The position numbers and the translations under genes were made by a program. The notes below the pieces were generated by a model. It searched no databases, was not told the DNA's origin, and worked only from the letters and a program-made list of their open reading frames with translations. Shown here in pieces: positions 52,921 through 64,000 of a stretch of DNA of 64,000 nucleotides (positions are counted from its first letter, which is position 1; each line of letters opens with the position of its first letter). Source of the DNA: Takakia lepidozioides (Eukaryota; Streptophyta; Takakiopsida; Takakiales; Takakiaceae); contig CM060731.1 of the NCBI GenBank assembly GCA_030704615.1, positions 24,304,001 through 24,368,000 of the forward strand, given 5' to 3'.

Positions 52921-53873
52921 TGCAACAGCTTTACACTATGTGCATATGTGCATGTCGCATATTGGGATTTCAACAAAAGGTATCTACTATCTACTATGAT
53001 GATAAAATTCCGTTACATTTGTTGGTCAAACAGCTTGTTTCCCATTAGCAATCGGAATTGTCTTTCAGGTTTGTAGGGTCCACTAACAAACAGAAGACTG
53101 AAAAATGAAGTGAAAGAAAAATAAGCCCTATTTAGTTGTAACACTTGTTGCCCTTCGCTTTTCAATTTCTTGAAAGGACCTTTGCTTTGAAGGTCCTCTT
53201 GGTCCTTCCTTCCACTCCACAAATGTGGAAAGATGATGTACACTCTTTTTGTTTCTGTTGCCAAAATTTCAGTGAAGTTGTCTTAGATAGTGATAGTCAC
53301 ATCCACATTCCCTGAGCAAAATCCCATGAAGAAGCAACTCTACACTACCTTAATTCACCTCAATTTACCACTTGGAGATCCATCGACCGCCCATGCTTTC
53401 TGGGTCCCTGGATTGGATCTCCTTAAGTTACACTGGAAATAGGGCTTGCAATTAAGATGACATGCCTCTTGGCGCTACACCAGAATCCAGGAGAAGGGCT
53501 CAGCCAAAAGATACTCTTCCAAAGATTTTGTGGGGCTCCATATACCGAAGTTCTCTGGTCACTCTGCATCATACATCTCATCGCTGTCACTCTGCTTTTT
53601 ATTAAACAGACCTTTGCTGTATAAAAACATGTTGTCCAACTTAGGAGTTGGCTCTCTCCTGCTGTGTATAGTGGAATGGGCCAGCTAATCCCAGATGTGC
53701 CCTGGAAGGTGGCACCCAATATAGTGGCAAGCCCTGATCTCCTCTTACAATGAATCAATAGTAGCTCTAAAAATCTAATGAGTTTGCTGCACTTAGACCA
53801 TTAACTGGTATGCCTAATATGAAGGCTGCCCGTCCTGCCCACATGCTCAAAACAAAAGCATAACACCAGCAGG
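52921..53873. other. Spacer between the two host genes
   Basis: No supported gene. It may hold unrecognised 5' exons of the R3HCC1L-like gene and the 3' untranslated region of the prenyltransferase gene. Confidence 0.4.
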
Positions 53874-56800
53874 TCAGGAGACTGGACCAAGGGACGGAAG
53901 TAAAGAGCGTCGCCAGGCCCAATACCTTGCACGCATGCTATCAACACTCTCTAGTCGGAAACACACACTGCTAGCAAGATCAGAGGGTGATGACCAGGAT
54001 GGAAAAGCTTTACCAAGCAGTACACCATCACTGGATGATGGCTGATATCCAGCACCCAAGAGATCCAGCAGTAAACTGAGTGCTTGTACACAATTGCCAT
54101 CCTTACCTATTTCCTCTACACACACTGCGGTTACCAGAGGGTCCTGAACAAAGGCCTCTTGCTCGCCTTTAAACAGACCTCTCAAGTATCTCCAAGGGCT
54201 CTCATTGGAAGGGACTGTTTTGATGGCCTCCGCACAGTACTGTACTTCACATTCCCGCATCAATTGCAAACCCCCCAGCAACGGACTCTTTGTCACCACA
54301 AAATACCTCTGCCATTGAACACCAAAGAAGTTAAGATTATTGACACACCGTTGTATAGCAGCGCAAAGAGAACAGGGGGATTAGACTTCTACCCTTTTCA
54401 ACACATAAAAAACTCGCAAATTCTTCTGCAAGATAATTCAAGGTCAGTTTAATGGCAATATAGAACTGAATGGTAGGGGTTCTGCAGCGGGATACGATCT
54501 TTAGGTTCCCTGCACTCCAGTGACCAAGCAGTACAGGGACTACCTTCAGATTGAAATGATCAGGGTCTCCATAGAAGTTCTATTCAGGCAACCTCAGTAA
54601 CTTGGCCATTACTGGGAAAGCTCACTAGGCTTTGCTTTGGGCTAAGCACAAGACCATAGACACCAAGGCAAGGAGGCTATACTAGTGAAGGCCCCCTCCC
54701 TCAGCCACAGAACAGATGAAACTCTTCAACTTTCATGCAACAACAACATTGCACAACATTAGAGCGCCACAAAGATTCTGAGTATATGGATCTGTCAGTT
54801 GCATACATCCTATTGCAACTACCTGATTCCAGGCAGAATTGTTTAGGAGATCCAGGGACAGCAGCTTTGAACAGTAGTCCAGCTCACCTTCCCACCCTCC
54901 CAGCTCCTGCAGTACCCACTGCAACAATGAACAAATATCACCATCAGTATTGTTTGACATGACAGCAAACATACCATTTAAAGATAGGGAAAGCACACTT
55001 GAGACCAAGAGCGCTTAACTTGTATCGGAAAAAGATGCATTCCTATCATCACACTATTGGCAAACCCCACCAGAGTTGTGATTCAGTGTCCATAAGAAAG
55101 AGTTAGACAGAGACAGACAGAGCGCTGTAGTCATCAGACTTTGCTAGCTCTCTTGTGACAGTAAATCCACAAGACTGCCAAGCCTGGACAGAGCAGAAAA
55201 GGGGGTAAACAGCAGAGAGGGACTGGATGAGTGGAGAATAAGGGCCCACTAACATTTGAACGGTCAGCTCAGTAGTGGGACTTAGCTTCAAAGAGGAAAT
55301 TCATAAGGGACTCTTACATAATTCCAGACCACTTACAGTCAACAACATATCTATCCACATATCCCATGATTCAAATTACAAAGCACTTGGCCTGTCAATA
55401 TTTGTTGCCTTGCATTGGTCCAGCCACTGAAATAATATATATATTCCAAGGTGGAGTCCCTTCTGTTCAATGCAAGGACCACAAGATACCTTTGTAAGGG
55501 GGATAACACTGTAGGCAAAGAATTTTTGGGTCATCGTACAGCATCGAAGTATGCTCTGCACATATCCGTAATACTTTTTCCTTTGGGCACCTTATTGACT
55601 CATAAATGTCTACCCTACCCTCCAGCCCGTTGATGGACAGACTCTCCTTGCACATTCCAGGAGTGGGACATCCTTGTAGAAATAGAGTTCACAATTTCAG
55701 ATTTTCCCAAGACATCACTGGATTATAGTATGAACTTCAGTCCATAGCTTTGGGACTGTCTCATTTGAGTTAAGTAAAGAAAGAGGGCCTCTTATTGAAA
55801 AGAGTACCAGTTACCCTCTCCTAAATGTTTGATATCCTCACAAATCAAGCCCACATATCAGACATGGGGGTGTCCTCTTTTTCCCAGCTAGGTCAACTTG
55901 CTGTATAGAGGAAGTCCAAGGCTCCGAAGAAGCTAATTTGTGTTGGGCTTCAGTTTATTTGCTTTTGAGCAACATTTCCTTTACAGCCTGGTCTGATACA
56001 AGTGAGGGAGAGAGAGAACAGAGGCATGAGAGAGACCTGACGATGGGACCAAGCATGGTAATTCTTGGAGTCATCCAGCAGCACATTTTCTGTAAAGCGC
56101 AATTCTGCAGAGACGGCATCTCCTCCCAGTTTCTGAGCAACCCAGCGCCGGTGATGCCTGCACCACACCATGCAACATTTCATTTTTCTCCTGTCTACTC
56201 CACTCCAAGCCCATATCATCCACATGCCTTCAAATATGTCTGTCTTGCTCTAATATATCAGGCACGTTAAGGGTAGGGTATGTGTGAGTAAGAGTTTGGA
56301 AGGGAGAAAGAGACCAAATCTGGTAATTTTTGAAGTTGTTCTCAGCAATACTTTCGACATACTCAAGCTCCTCCTGAAGATCAGAGCCTACAGCCTCCAA
56401 CACCAGCCTCCTGAAGTGCCATACCTTTGCCCCAGCAAAGCATCACCATAAATAGTTTTCAGTAAAGCACAATTGACAAGACAAATGTAAACTACGATTC
56501 TCTGATAGCTCCAACTTAAGCTCCTGAGGCGGTCTGAAGTTGCTGCATGGTGATTCTGTTACAATAGTCCAATAACCTGAGGGCGTAAACCATGACCTTT
56601 AACTCACCAACTAAAATGTTGCCCATTTTCCACTGCCAATGTGGCAGCCATGAGGCACTGCTCTTAACCCTAAAATATATAACCTAGATATACAAACGAT
56701 ATCGTTCATCCAAACCCAAAGGGAGACCACCTTAGCACTGCAAACTGCTCAGGGTTTTGAAGAAAGAGAAAGAACAAATTTCCTATCTGTAGACTAATCA

Positions 56801-57185
56801 GAGGTATCCACAAAAAGGAAAAGAGGGAAAGAGGAAGCACACAGACACTCAGTAAGCTGATAGTTGCCATCCTTTCACCAAGTACCAGCTCATTGTCAAA
56901 CAGAAGCGGATGCACTCCCCCATGAGGTGGGTACTAAGATAACAATGACGATACCGTGTAATTTGCAGAGTTCAGAGCGATGACTTCGGCTGTAAGCTCT
57001 AATGCACGAGGGCTCCGTTCGTCCTTTGCCAAAATGGCACGAAAATAGTCCATTACCTCCCGAAACTGCTTGGTGTATGCTATGGCCACTACGGGTCGTG
57101 GACCATCATCTTGTGCAATCGGCTGAACATCTGCCCACTCAGGCCTTGTGCTGAGAGGCACCCACTCTTCTTCCTCATCTTCCAT
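53874..57185 (-). CDS. FTA: Protein farnesyltransferase / geranylgeranyltransferase type I subunit alpha
   Basis: Five exons on the minus strand: 57185-56955, 56424-56315, 56157-56037, 54918-54823, 54308-53874 (TGA). All have GT/AG borders and matching phases; the predicted product is about 330 residues, the usual plant length. It starts [21 protein letters not shown] repeats are readable: [35 protein letters not shown] and [11 protein letters not shown], ending [10 protein letters not shown]. The alpha subunit is shared by FTase and GGTase-I. It holds the beta subunit and helps transfer C15 or C20 isoprenoids to CaaX proteins in the cytosol. No disabling change was seen. It is the one clearly intact host gene in the window. 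Confidence 0.95.
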
Positions 57186-57582
57186 GTCTTAACCTCCTTC
57201 CTTGACCCTACCTGATCACTATCAATCGCAGGAAACTAAGCAATTGCAGCTTAAAGACAAATCAACCAAAGTAGAAGAGCTGTTGGAAGCGATTGGATCT
57301 CCGTCTCCCTCTCTCTATCTATCTCTCCCAAAAAATTCGCAGTCCCAGGGAGAGGGAGATACCATCAAGTTTTTGAATCGGTCAATAAGCGCTGGCAGAT
57401 CCTTCACCAAAACTGCCCACCCCTCACACACACCTCGGGCGCTGTCTCCCTCCGACGATTTCGTCGAGCCCAACTTTCGGTCGTCCATTTGGAACGTTTC
57501 GGAGGGACGATACTCACTGTTCTTCTGTAATGGAACACGAAGGCCCTTGTAGATAGTAAGGCTTTTATTTTATTTTTTTATC
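57186..57582. other. 5' flank of the prenyltransferase gene
   Basis: Likely 5' untranslated region and promoter; pyrimidine-rich stretch (57300-57330), no clear TATA box identified. Confidence 0.4.
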
Positions 57583-57790
57583 CTTTATTTTTTTTTAAGG
57601 GAAACCTGGGAGCGACAGCCCAATTCAGGCCGGGCCTTGAGGAGGGGGGAAAATTAACCCCCTCCATGAGACCTACAGATCAACGCCCAGACCGTCATGA
57701 ACAATCCCACACACGGGGCAGGGGGTTTGAACCCCGAACCACCAGGGCGACCCACCGTGCACTTACCAGCTGGGCTACCACCCAATGAGC
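57583..57790 (-). mobile_element. tRNA-derived SINE
   Basis: The minus strand carries a tRNA-like head with RNA polymerase III box A TAGCCCAGCTGG (57766-57777) and box B GGTTCAAACCC (57723-57733), about 33 bp apart. An unrelated body of about 130 bp and an A-rich 3' end follow (AAAAAAAAATAAAGG near 57585). Box spacing and the A-rich tail fit a SINE rather than a tRNA gene. Confidence 0.75.
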
Positions 57791-58163
57791 TCTTTTTTTT
57801 TCTTTTTTTTTCTTTAAAAAAAGAATTGAATCCCTGGTTACTTTATTGATAATTATTGAGGGGAAAAAAAATAAAACCCCCTTGTCGCCATAAGGCGCAC
57901 ACACCGTATTCAGTGTAATATGAGCCAATCATCTCCTGATGGAGATTAAGTCTGTAAAACAAAATACCGTGTTTCTACTGATGGACACTTACACGAGATC
58001 CGTGATCCAGGAGCCAAACACCTATGATTGAAGGAAAGTCCAAGAGACCAAAAAACAGGGCTCTCTGCCCGAGACCTAAATCTTAACAATGCATACCGAG
58101 AGAGTAATAAGACCTGAATATGGGGGAGTTGAGAGAGAGATCTATTTATAGTGCAGCTTAGAA
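57791..58163. other. Spacer between SINE and chromovirus copy 2
   Basis: T-rich run then sequence without recognisable features, up to the LTR start. Confidence 0.5.
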
Positions 58164-58890
58164 TGTCGCGGCCCTTTGCCTTGAGGGCAGGGGGTCGGGA
58201 CACATGAGGGGTTGCCCCTGTGGTGGGGGCAGTGGCAGCGATAGGTACGAGGGGCTAAAGCACCCTTGAGTGCCCAAGGCACTCAAGGAGGCGGAGGTGC
58301 TCACTAGGTGGAGCCCCGCACACCGAGATGCGGTGGGGGTGGCTTCACAAAGGGGTGGTGGTAGCTTAACGGGACTTAGTGGGGGTGGCATAGGACTCAC
58401 CTTGGGGCGGAGACCTCGTGGTGGGAGTCGTGGGGAGTCTTGGGACTCATCACGGTCCATAGGGGCCGTGGTGGGTGGGCCAAGACTCACTGCGACTCAT
58501 CACCGGGAGTCGAGGGTTTTCGTGGTGGTTCGCCATAAAATGGCATGGTTGTTTGTGAAACCCCCGCGGACAGCTACAGAAGTATATATAGGGAGTAGTA
58601 ACCCCAAGAACGGTGCAAACCCGTTGGTGACCAAAAACTAGTGAGTAAGCGAGCGAGCCGGAAAGCGACCAAAGAGTAGGGAGCTGTTCCGGACTGCCAA
58701 CTACCAAAGGGAATTCCCGCTGGGCCCAAATCGGTGGAGGGTTCTTTGGGAGATCAAAGGGGGACCGTTATGCCCCGGTGAGCAGCCGAAGCTCCAAGTT
58801 GGCCCGGCGGCCAGGTTGGGAGTTAGGCGCGCGCATCAAAGCGAGTAACTATGACTTGAAGGGGAGCTTACCGAAGTGAGGTGCGCGACA
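58164..58890 (+). repeat. 5' LTR of chromovirus copy 2 (727 bp)
   Basis: TGTCGCG...CGCGACA ends; TATATATA near 58583-58590 is a likely promoter. The TSD candidate is TAGAA (58159-58163); its partner was not found. Confidence 0.92.
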
Positions 58891-58892
58891 CT

Positions 58893-58904
58893 TGGTATCA
58901 GAGC
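58893..58904 (+). other. Primer-binding site
   Basis: TGGTATCAGAGC two bases inside the LTR. Confidence 0.9.
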
Positions 58905-58945
58905 TTAGAGTTCAGTACGTGATCGTCCTTGGGATTGGCCTCATC

Positions 58946-61900
58946 ATGGGGTCGGGCAAGCCAAAGCGAAAGCGAAAGCAGAACGGCCCAAAAGATGATG
59001 ATACTGGTGAGCCCGATGGGGGCGACGTGTCACCGAGGCGGCCGTTTGAGGAAGCAATGCATGTTTCCGAAAACGAGGTCGCTCAAGAGCGGGAGGAATC
59101 CGAGGAGTCGGAGCCCGAGGAATCCTTGAGGGCTCCGACCGACCAACAGATGCCTTCCATGCCGGCAACCTTTTGGGAAGGGTTGTTGGCGCAGTTTGGC
59201 GGGACGCTGAAAGACGTGTTGAAGGCGGCTAATGCCACTTCCACTAAGGCAAAGTTTAAGGTGAAGCCTAAGGAACCCGACACCTTTGAGGGCGTCCAAA
59301 ATTGGAAGGCACTCAACATCTGGCTCCTGAAGCTAGAGCAGTACTTCCGGGCGGCCAAGTTGAGTGACGAGGATCGGGTGGAAGTGGCTCCCACCTATTT
59401 GAGGGGCTATGCTCAACAATGGTGGCAAAAACGCCTTCACGACCGAGGTCCAAGCCCGGAAACCTTGAACTGGAGTGGGTTCAAGGAATTGATGAAAAGA
59501 CAGTTTGTGCCCCTCAACGCGTCCTGGCTTGCCCGGGACAAGATGAGGAATTTGAAGCAAACAGATGACATTCGGGGATATGTCCAGGCTTTCAATGTGC
59601 TTTTGCTCGAAGTCACGGACATGGCAGAACCAGAAATGGTCTTCAACTTTGTGGCGGGACTGGCCCCATGGGCCAGGCGGAAGTTGGAAGAGAAGCCACC
59701 TAAGACTTTGAACGAGGCAATTGAGAGGGCTGAATGTTTCTCGGATGTCCCTAGGGGTGAAAGACAAGGCCGTACGGAGCTGAACCACAAGAAGACTCGG
59801 CGGGAAGGTGACCCCTTCCGACCGGAAAAGAAGTGGGATAGGCCACGCGGCGACAATGGCACGTGGAAATCGAAGGGAGGGCCTTCACACGTCAAGGCGG
59901 TACCCGGTGCTTCGAAAGGAAAAGCGGGTGGAGCGGCTTATGGCGGACAAAGACCACCTTTGATGGAGTGTGTTTCAATTGCGGGGAGCCCGGGCACATG
60001 GCCAAGAAGTGCACAAAACCTCGACAATTGAACATGACTCGGGCAACCACGGAGCTGTCGGAAGATACCATCAGTCGCTTGGTGGAAGCGGTGGTCGCCA
60101 GGACTTGCAAGGTAGGCAACTATTCTTGTGCGTTGTATCAGGAAACTGGCGCCCTACGTAAAGGGAGTTAGTTATTGTTTGTGGATGGGATAATATCCGG
60201 AACTAATGTGTCGTTGTTGGTGGACACAGGAGCGTCGCACTCCTTCATGACGCCGGCGGCGGCGCAAAAGTTGGGACTCCCGACAAGTGACGTGGGGGCC
60301 TCTATTGAGGTGCGTTCTGCCAAAGGAGAACCACAACTGGCGACAAGGTTGGCATTTGATGTTCCTCTTCAACTGGGGAGTTGGGAGGGACGTGAGAACT
60401 TCACCATCTGTGAGATCGATGGAGTGGATCTCATTTTGGGGATGACCTTTTTGAGCAAATCCAGAGCGGTCATAGATGGCCGCAAGAGAGTAGTCACACT
60501 GCCATGTGGGAATGGTGGCGAGGTCTTACGAGTGTCAGAAATGCCCAAACCCGTGGGAGGGCGAATAAGCCTTCTGTCAGCAAGGAAGTGGGCCGTGGAG
60601 GAGGCACACGAGCCCCAGTTTTTGCTCTACATTAGAGAAGTGAAGGGGGAAGGCGATGGGGAGCCGAGCCCAGATTGGATCAAGGGGATTTTGGAGAAAT
60701 ACCAGGATGTGATGCCGGAGGATTTACCAAGCGGTTTGCCACCGCGAAGAGGAGTTGACCACAAGATTGAGGTGATACCGGGATCGGAACCGCCTGCCAA
60801 GGCGCCCTACCGGTTGAGCCACAGAGAGTTGGTCGAGCTGAAGACTCAGCTCAAAGATCTAATGTCAAAGGGGTACATCCGGCCGAGTAAGTCACCTTAC
60901 GGAGCCCCGGTGCTATTTGCAGATAAAAAAGATGGGACGCTGCGGATGTGTGTCGATTACAGGGCTCTGAATAAGGTGACTATCAAAAACCGGTACCCTT
61001 TGCCAAGGATCGACGACCTTTTCAATCGGTTGGTAGGAGCGAAGTATTTCAGCCGGATCGACTTGCGCTCACCAATGCACCAGCGACATTTAGCACGCTG
61101 ATGAACAGCCTTTTTCAGGAGTGGTTGGATGACTTTGTGATCGTGTACATCGACGACATCTTGGTGTACTTGAAAACAAAGGAAGAGCACTTGGAGCACC
61201 TTAAAAGGGTGTTCCAAATATTACGGGAAGGGAAGCTATACGCCAAAGCTTCAAAGTGCGAATTCGGGGTCACAAAAGTGGAGTTCTTGGGGCATGTGAT
61301 TACACATGATGGGATCAAAATGGATGACAGAAAGGTGAGGGCGATCTTGGACTGGGAGCCTCCGACTTCGGTCCCGGGAGTGTGATCCTTCCTAGGACTC
61401 GCCTCCTATTACCGGAAGTATGTGAGAAATTTTGCCAAGATCGCGGGGCCGCTGTCGGACCTTCTGTGTAAATCCAAAGTCTGGGTATGGAACACCTTTT
61501 GCTGAATTGAAGCAGCGGATGGCGGAAGCTCCAGTCTTGAAAATCCCGGAGTTCGATCGTCCGTTCGAGATTCATACGGATGCGTCGGACTTCGCGATTG
61601 GGGGTGTACTTATGCAAGATGGACGTCCAGTGGCTTACGAAAGTAAGAAACTAAATGAACTGGAGCGATGGTGGCCGACGCACGAAAAAGAGATGAAGGC
61701 AGTGGTGCATTGCCTTGAGCTTTGGCGCCACTATGTTGGTTCCAACCCAGTGAAGGTGTTCACGGACAATGTTACGGTGAAGTATTTTGCCACGCAGCCC
61801 AAGTTGTCCCCAAAACAACTTAGGTGGCAAGATACTTTGGCAGTGTTTGACATGGATATCCAGTACAAACCGGGACGTGACAATGTGGTGGCCGATGCTT

Positions 61901-63399
61901 TAAGTAGAAAGCAGCAGCTCATGTTGGTGTACAAGGGCGAGACTGCGCTCCAAAGGAAGATCCGGAAGGCTTGCCGGAAGGATGAGCTGGCGAAGTCCGT
62001 GATGCAGGACTTGAGGAGGGGGGTTAAATCGCAGTTCCACTTGCAAAATGGACTGCTCCGGTATAAGCAAAAGCGTCTCTACGTGCCGAAGGGAGGGATC
62101 AGAGATAGTCTCTTGAGAGAATGCCATGATAGCCCGCTTGCGGGCCACGGCGGAGCCAAGCGCACTGTGGCACTCTTAAAGAAAGAGTATTTCTGGCCCA
62201 AACTGAGGGAGGAGGCAGAGGAGTATGTCAAGACATGCACCACATGCCAACAAAACCGGAGCGAGTACAAAAAGCAAGCGGGGCTGTTACAACCCTTGCC
62301 GATTCTAGAGGGGACTTGGGAAAGCGTCTCGATGGATTTCATGACTGCTATGCCGCTGTCAAAAGGATTCGAAACAATCATGGTGGTGGTGGATAGGTTC
62401 AGTAAAATGGGCCATTTCATCCCCACCAAGGAGACGGCAACGGCGCAGGAGACAGGGCGACTTTACTTCGCCCACGTCTTAAAGCATCATGGAGTCCCGA
62501 AGGATATTGTCTCGGACCGCGATCCAAAGTTTACGAGTAAATTTTGGAGGACACTTTGGAAGAAGATGGGGACAAGGCTGAAGATGAGCACCGCCTTCCG
62601 ACCTACCACCGACGGCCAAACGGAAAGAGTGAATTCCGTAGTGAAGCAGATCTTGCGGAATTACGTGTCGGCAGACCAATCAGACTGGGTGGAACACTTA
62701 GACGCGGTAGAGTTCTGTTATAATAACACAAAACACTCCGCAACGGGAGTTTCCCCTTTCGTATTGGTCTATGGAAAAGCACCTCTGGTGCCGACAAGTT
62801 GGGCTGCCCAGGACGTTGAGGAACCGGCAGTAGCGGCGGTACAGGAAGAACGCGAGCGTTTGTTGAAGCTCGCAAAGTACAACATTGCCAAGGCTAGGAA
62901 ACGGTATGAAAGACAGGCGAATCGGAAGCGGAGGGAAGTGAAGTTTGAGGCAGGCACGGAGGTCTGGTTGAACATCAAGAATTTCCGACTACCTCCGGAA
63001 GTGAGTCCAAAGTTCGTACCTCCGTATGCGGGACCCTTTCGCATCCGGAAGGTTATGAATGAGGATGTGTATGAATTGGAGTTGTCGGCAAATAGCAAGG
63101 TGCATCCAGTATTCCATGTCTCCCTTTTGAAGCCTTACTTCAAAGATGAAGCGCGTCCGAATCGGCATCAAGTGTTGCATCCGCCACCTGTGCTGTTGGA
63201 TCATGAAAATGAACCTGAGTACGAGGTGGAGGCAGTACTTAAGTCGAGGAGGTTCAAGAACCGAGAAACGGAGTATCTCGTCAAATGGAAGGGCTATCAT
63301 CATGTGGAGGCATCTTGGGTGCGTGCCTCAGAAATGGGAAACGCATCCGAGGCGGTTGCAGTTTTTGAAGGGCGACCTCAAAAGCGGAAGAAGCGTTGA
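58946..63399 (+). pseudogene. Gag-pol polyprotein of chromovirus copy 2, with chromodomain
   Basis: ATG at 58946. Gag runs in frame to about 59950, then shifts frame so that the CCHC knuckle ([14 protein letters not shown]) is read in another frame. A TAG precedes the protease ([10 protein letters not shown]). RT starts normally but is deleted at about 61068 (after RIDLRS), losing the segment up to the NAPATF region. The YIDDILVY catalytic box survives in a different frame. A TGA near 61382 fits CGA to TGA. A second deletion near 61490 joins to the RNase H lead. From 61432 to 63399 the frame is open: RNase H; integrase with CTTCQQNR zinc site, MDFMTAMP, SDRDPKFTS and DGQTERVN catalytic motifs; and a C-terminal chromodomain (EYLVKWKGYHHVEASW). 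Chromodomains direct integration toward methylated-histone chromatin. Confidence 0.9.
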
Positions 63400-63431
63400 T
63401 GGGGACATCAACCTTGGAGCGTGGGGGAGGA

Positions 63432-64000
63432 AATGCATGCTTAGCCCGGCTTAGCTAGCTCAGGAATCTGATTGCAAAAACTTGTATTGTACAAAAATTT
63501 GTTATAAAAGAAATGGGTTCCAAATGTTGTGCGTCCTATTTTGTTTGGAATGGTGATGCATGGTGTGGTTGGCTAGTGTGTAGAATGCATGCTAGCTTAC
63601 AAAAGTGGGAGAGGTAAATTGGGTTAATCGTGTGATTGCGCAGTGCCGAAATCGGGTGACTCCCATCCAAGGGGCAAGGAAACATGCACTTTCTTTGGGA
63701 GTTCACGTGCTAGTGCGCACCTTGCGCGTGCGCGTACTATAACTGCGCTACCGAGGTAGTTGCCTTATAGTGCGGGCTAACGCGGAAGCTACGTGCTTCC
63801 ATTCACGTACTATAATCGTGTAGCCTTGGGACGAAGTCGTAGTGCGGCTTCGACGTGTTCCCGTACCTCAGGCCAACATTCCAAGACGGACCCAATTGTA
63901 GTGATTGGGACGCACAGTTGGTTCAAGGTTATCTTCCTAGTCAAAGGGGGTTCGAGGTGAACCCTTGCGCAAGGTGATGCCAGAAGTGGCATCATGAGCG
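63432..64000. other. Sequence after chromovirus copy 2 with no recognised gene
   Basis: Contains GC-rich alternating stretches (GCGCGTGCGCG near 63725) and repeated ACTATAA phrases (63735, 63809). No LTR or gene recognised. Confidence 0.4.

Larger units (their letters stand above)
58164..63431 (+). mobile_element. Ty3/gypsy chromovirus, copy 2
   Basis: 5' LTR, PBS, gag, protease, RT (deleted), RNase H, integrase, chromodomain and polypurine tract (63421-63431, GTGGGGGAGGA). No 3' LTR follows: the sequence after the tract does not begin with the LTR start TGTCGCG, so the 3' LTR is lost or separated. It is close in sequence to copy 1 and in opposite orientation, about 54 kb away. Confidence 0.93.

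Noticed and set aside
57719-57790. tRNA gene
   Set aside because: Box A and B are present, but the acceptor and anticodon arms do not close and a longer non-tRNA body with an A-rich end follows, so a SINE fits better.

Overview
This window looks like repeat-dense nuclear DNA of a streptophyte plant. Two kinds of evidence point that way. First, two host genes on the minus strand have plant-type exon structure: a complete five-exon protein farnesyl/geranylgeranyltransferase alpha subunit, and the C-terminal exons of a plant R3HCC1L-like protein. Second, there are several decayed PLS-class pentatricopeptide-repeat (PPR) sequences, one ending in a recognisable DYW domain. Abundant DYW-type PPR sequence suggests a land plant, plausibly a seed-free lineage, but the species cannot be fixed from sequence reading alone. 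No rRNA gene, tRNA gene or CRISPR array was seen.

Layout. 1-3827: 5' half of a Ty3/gypsy chromovirus (minus strand). 3894-15240: a decayed Ty3/gypsy element whose polyprotein carries a C5-cytosine DNA methyltransferase between protease and reverse transcriptase, and a PHD finger after the integrase. 15458-36199: a region bounded by similar terminal inverted repeats with shared subterminal motifs and a 6-bp flanking repeat. I read it as one giant, decayed DNA transposon. It has two divergent genes: a plus-strand gene resembling a DDE transposase and an eight-exon minus-strand gene with a methyltransferase-like C-terminus. Introns of both genes carry arrays of one palindromic motif (TGTCGTTGACGACA core). 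A young LTR element (17821-25804) and a PPR pseudogene sit nested in one intron of the minus-strand gene. That LTR element has a gag-like ORF and a long ORF with PPR repeats, but no polymerase.

37001-39061: further PPR and PPR-DYW pseudogenes. 40670-47300: a LINE reverse transcriptase fragment split by an LTR element (41246-46928) with a clean GGGAG target duplication. That element encodes three unrecognised ORFs, one a 697-residue coiled-coil protein, and no polymerase. 48652-49003: a 66-bp minisatellite. 49817-50211: a MITE with TTA duplication. 50911-57185: the two host genes. About 57583-57790: a tRNA-derived SINE. 58164-63431: a second chromovirus copy (plus strand), closely similar to the first and in opposite orientation.

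Most mobile genes here are broken, and in-frame stops are strikingly often TAG, with TGA less often. That is the pattern expected if methylated cytosines in CAG and CGA codons had mutated to T. Gene models, boundaries and family names are from reading the sequence; no search or alignment program was run.
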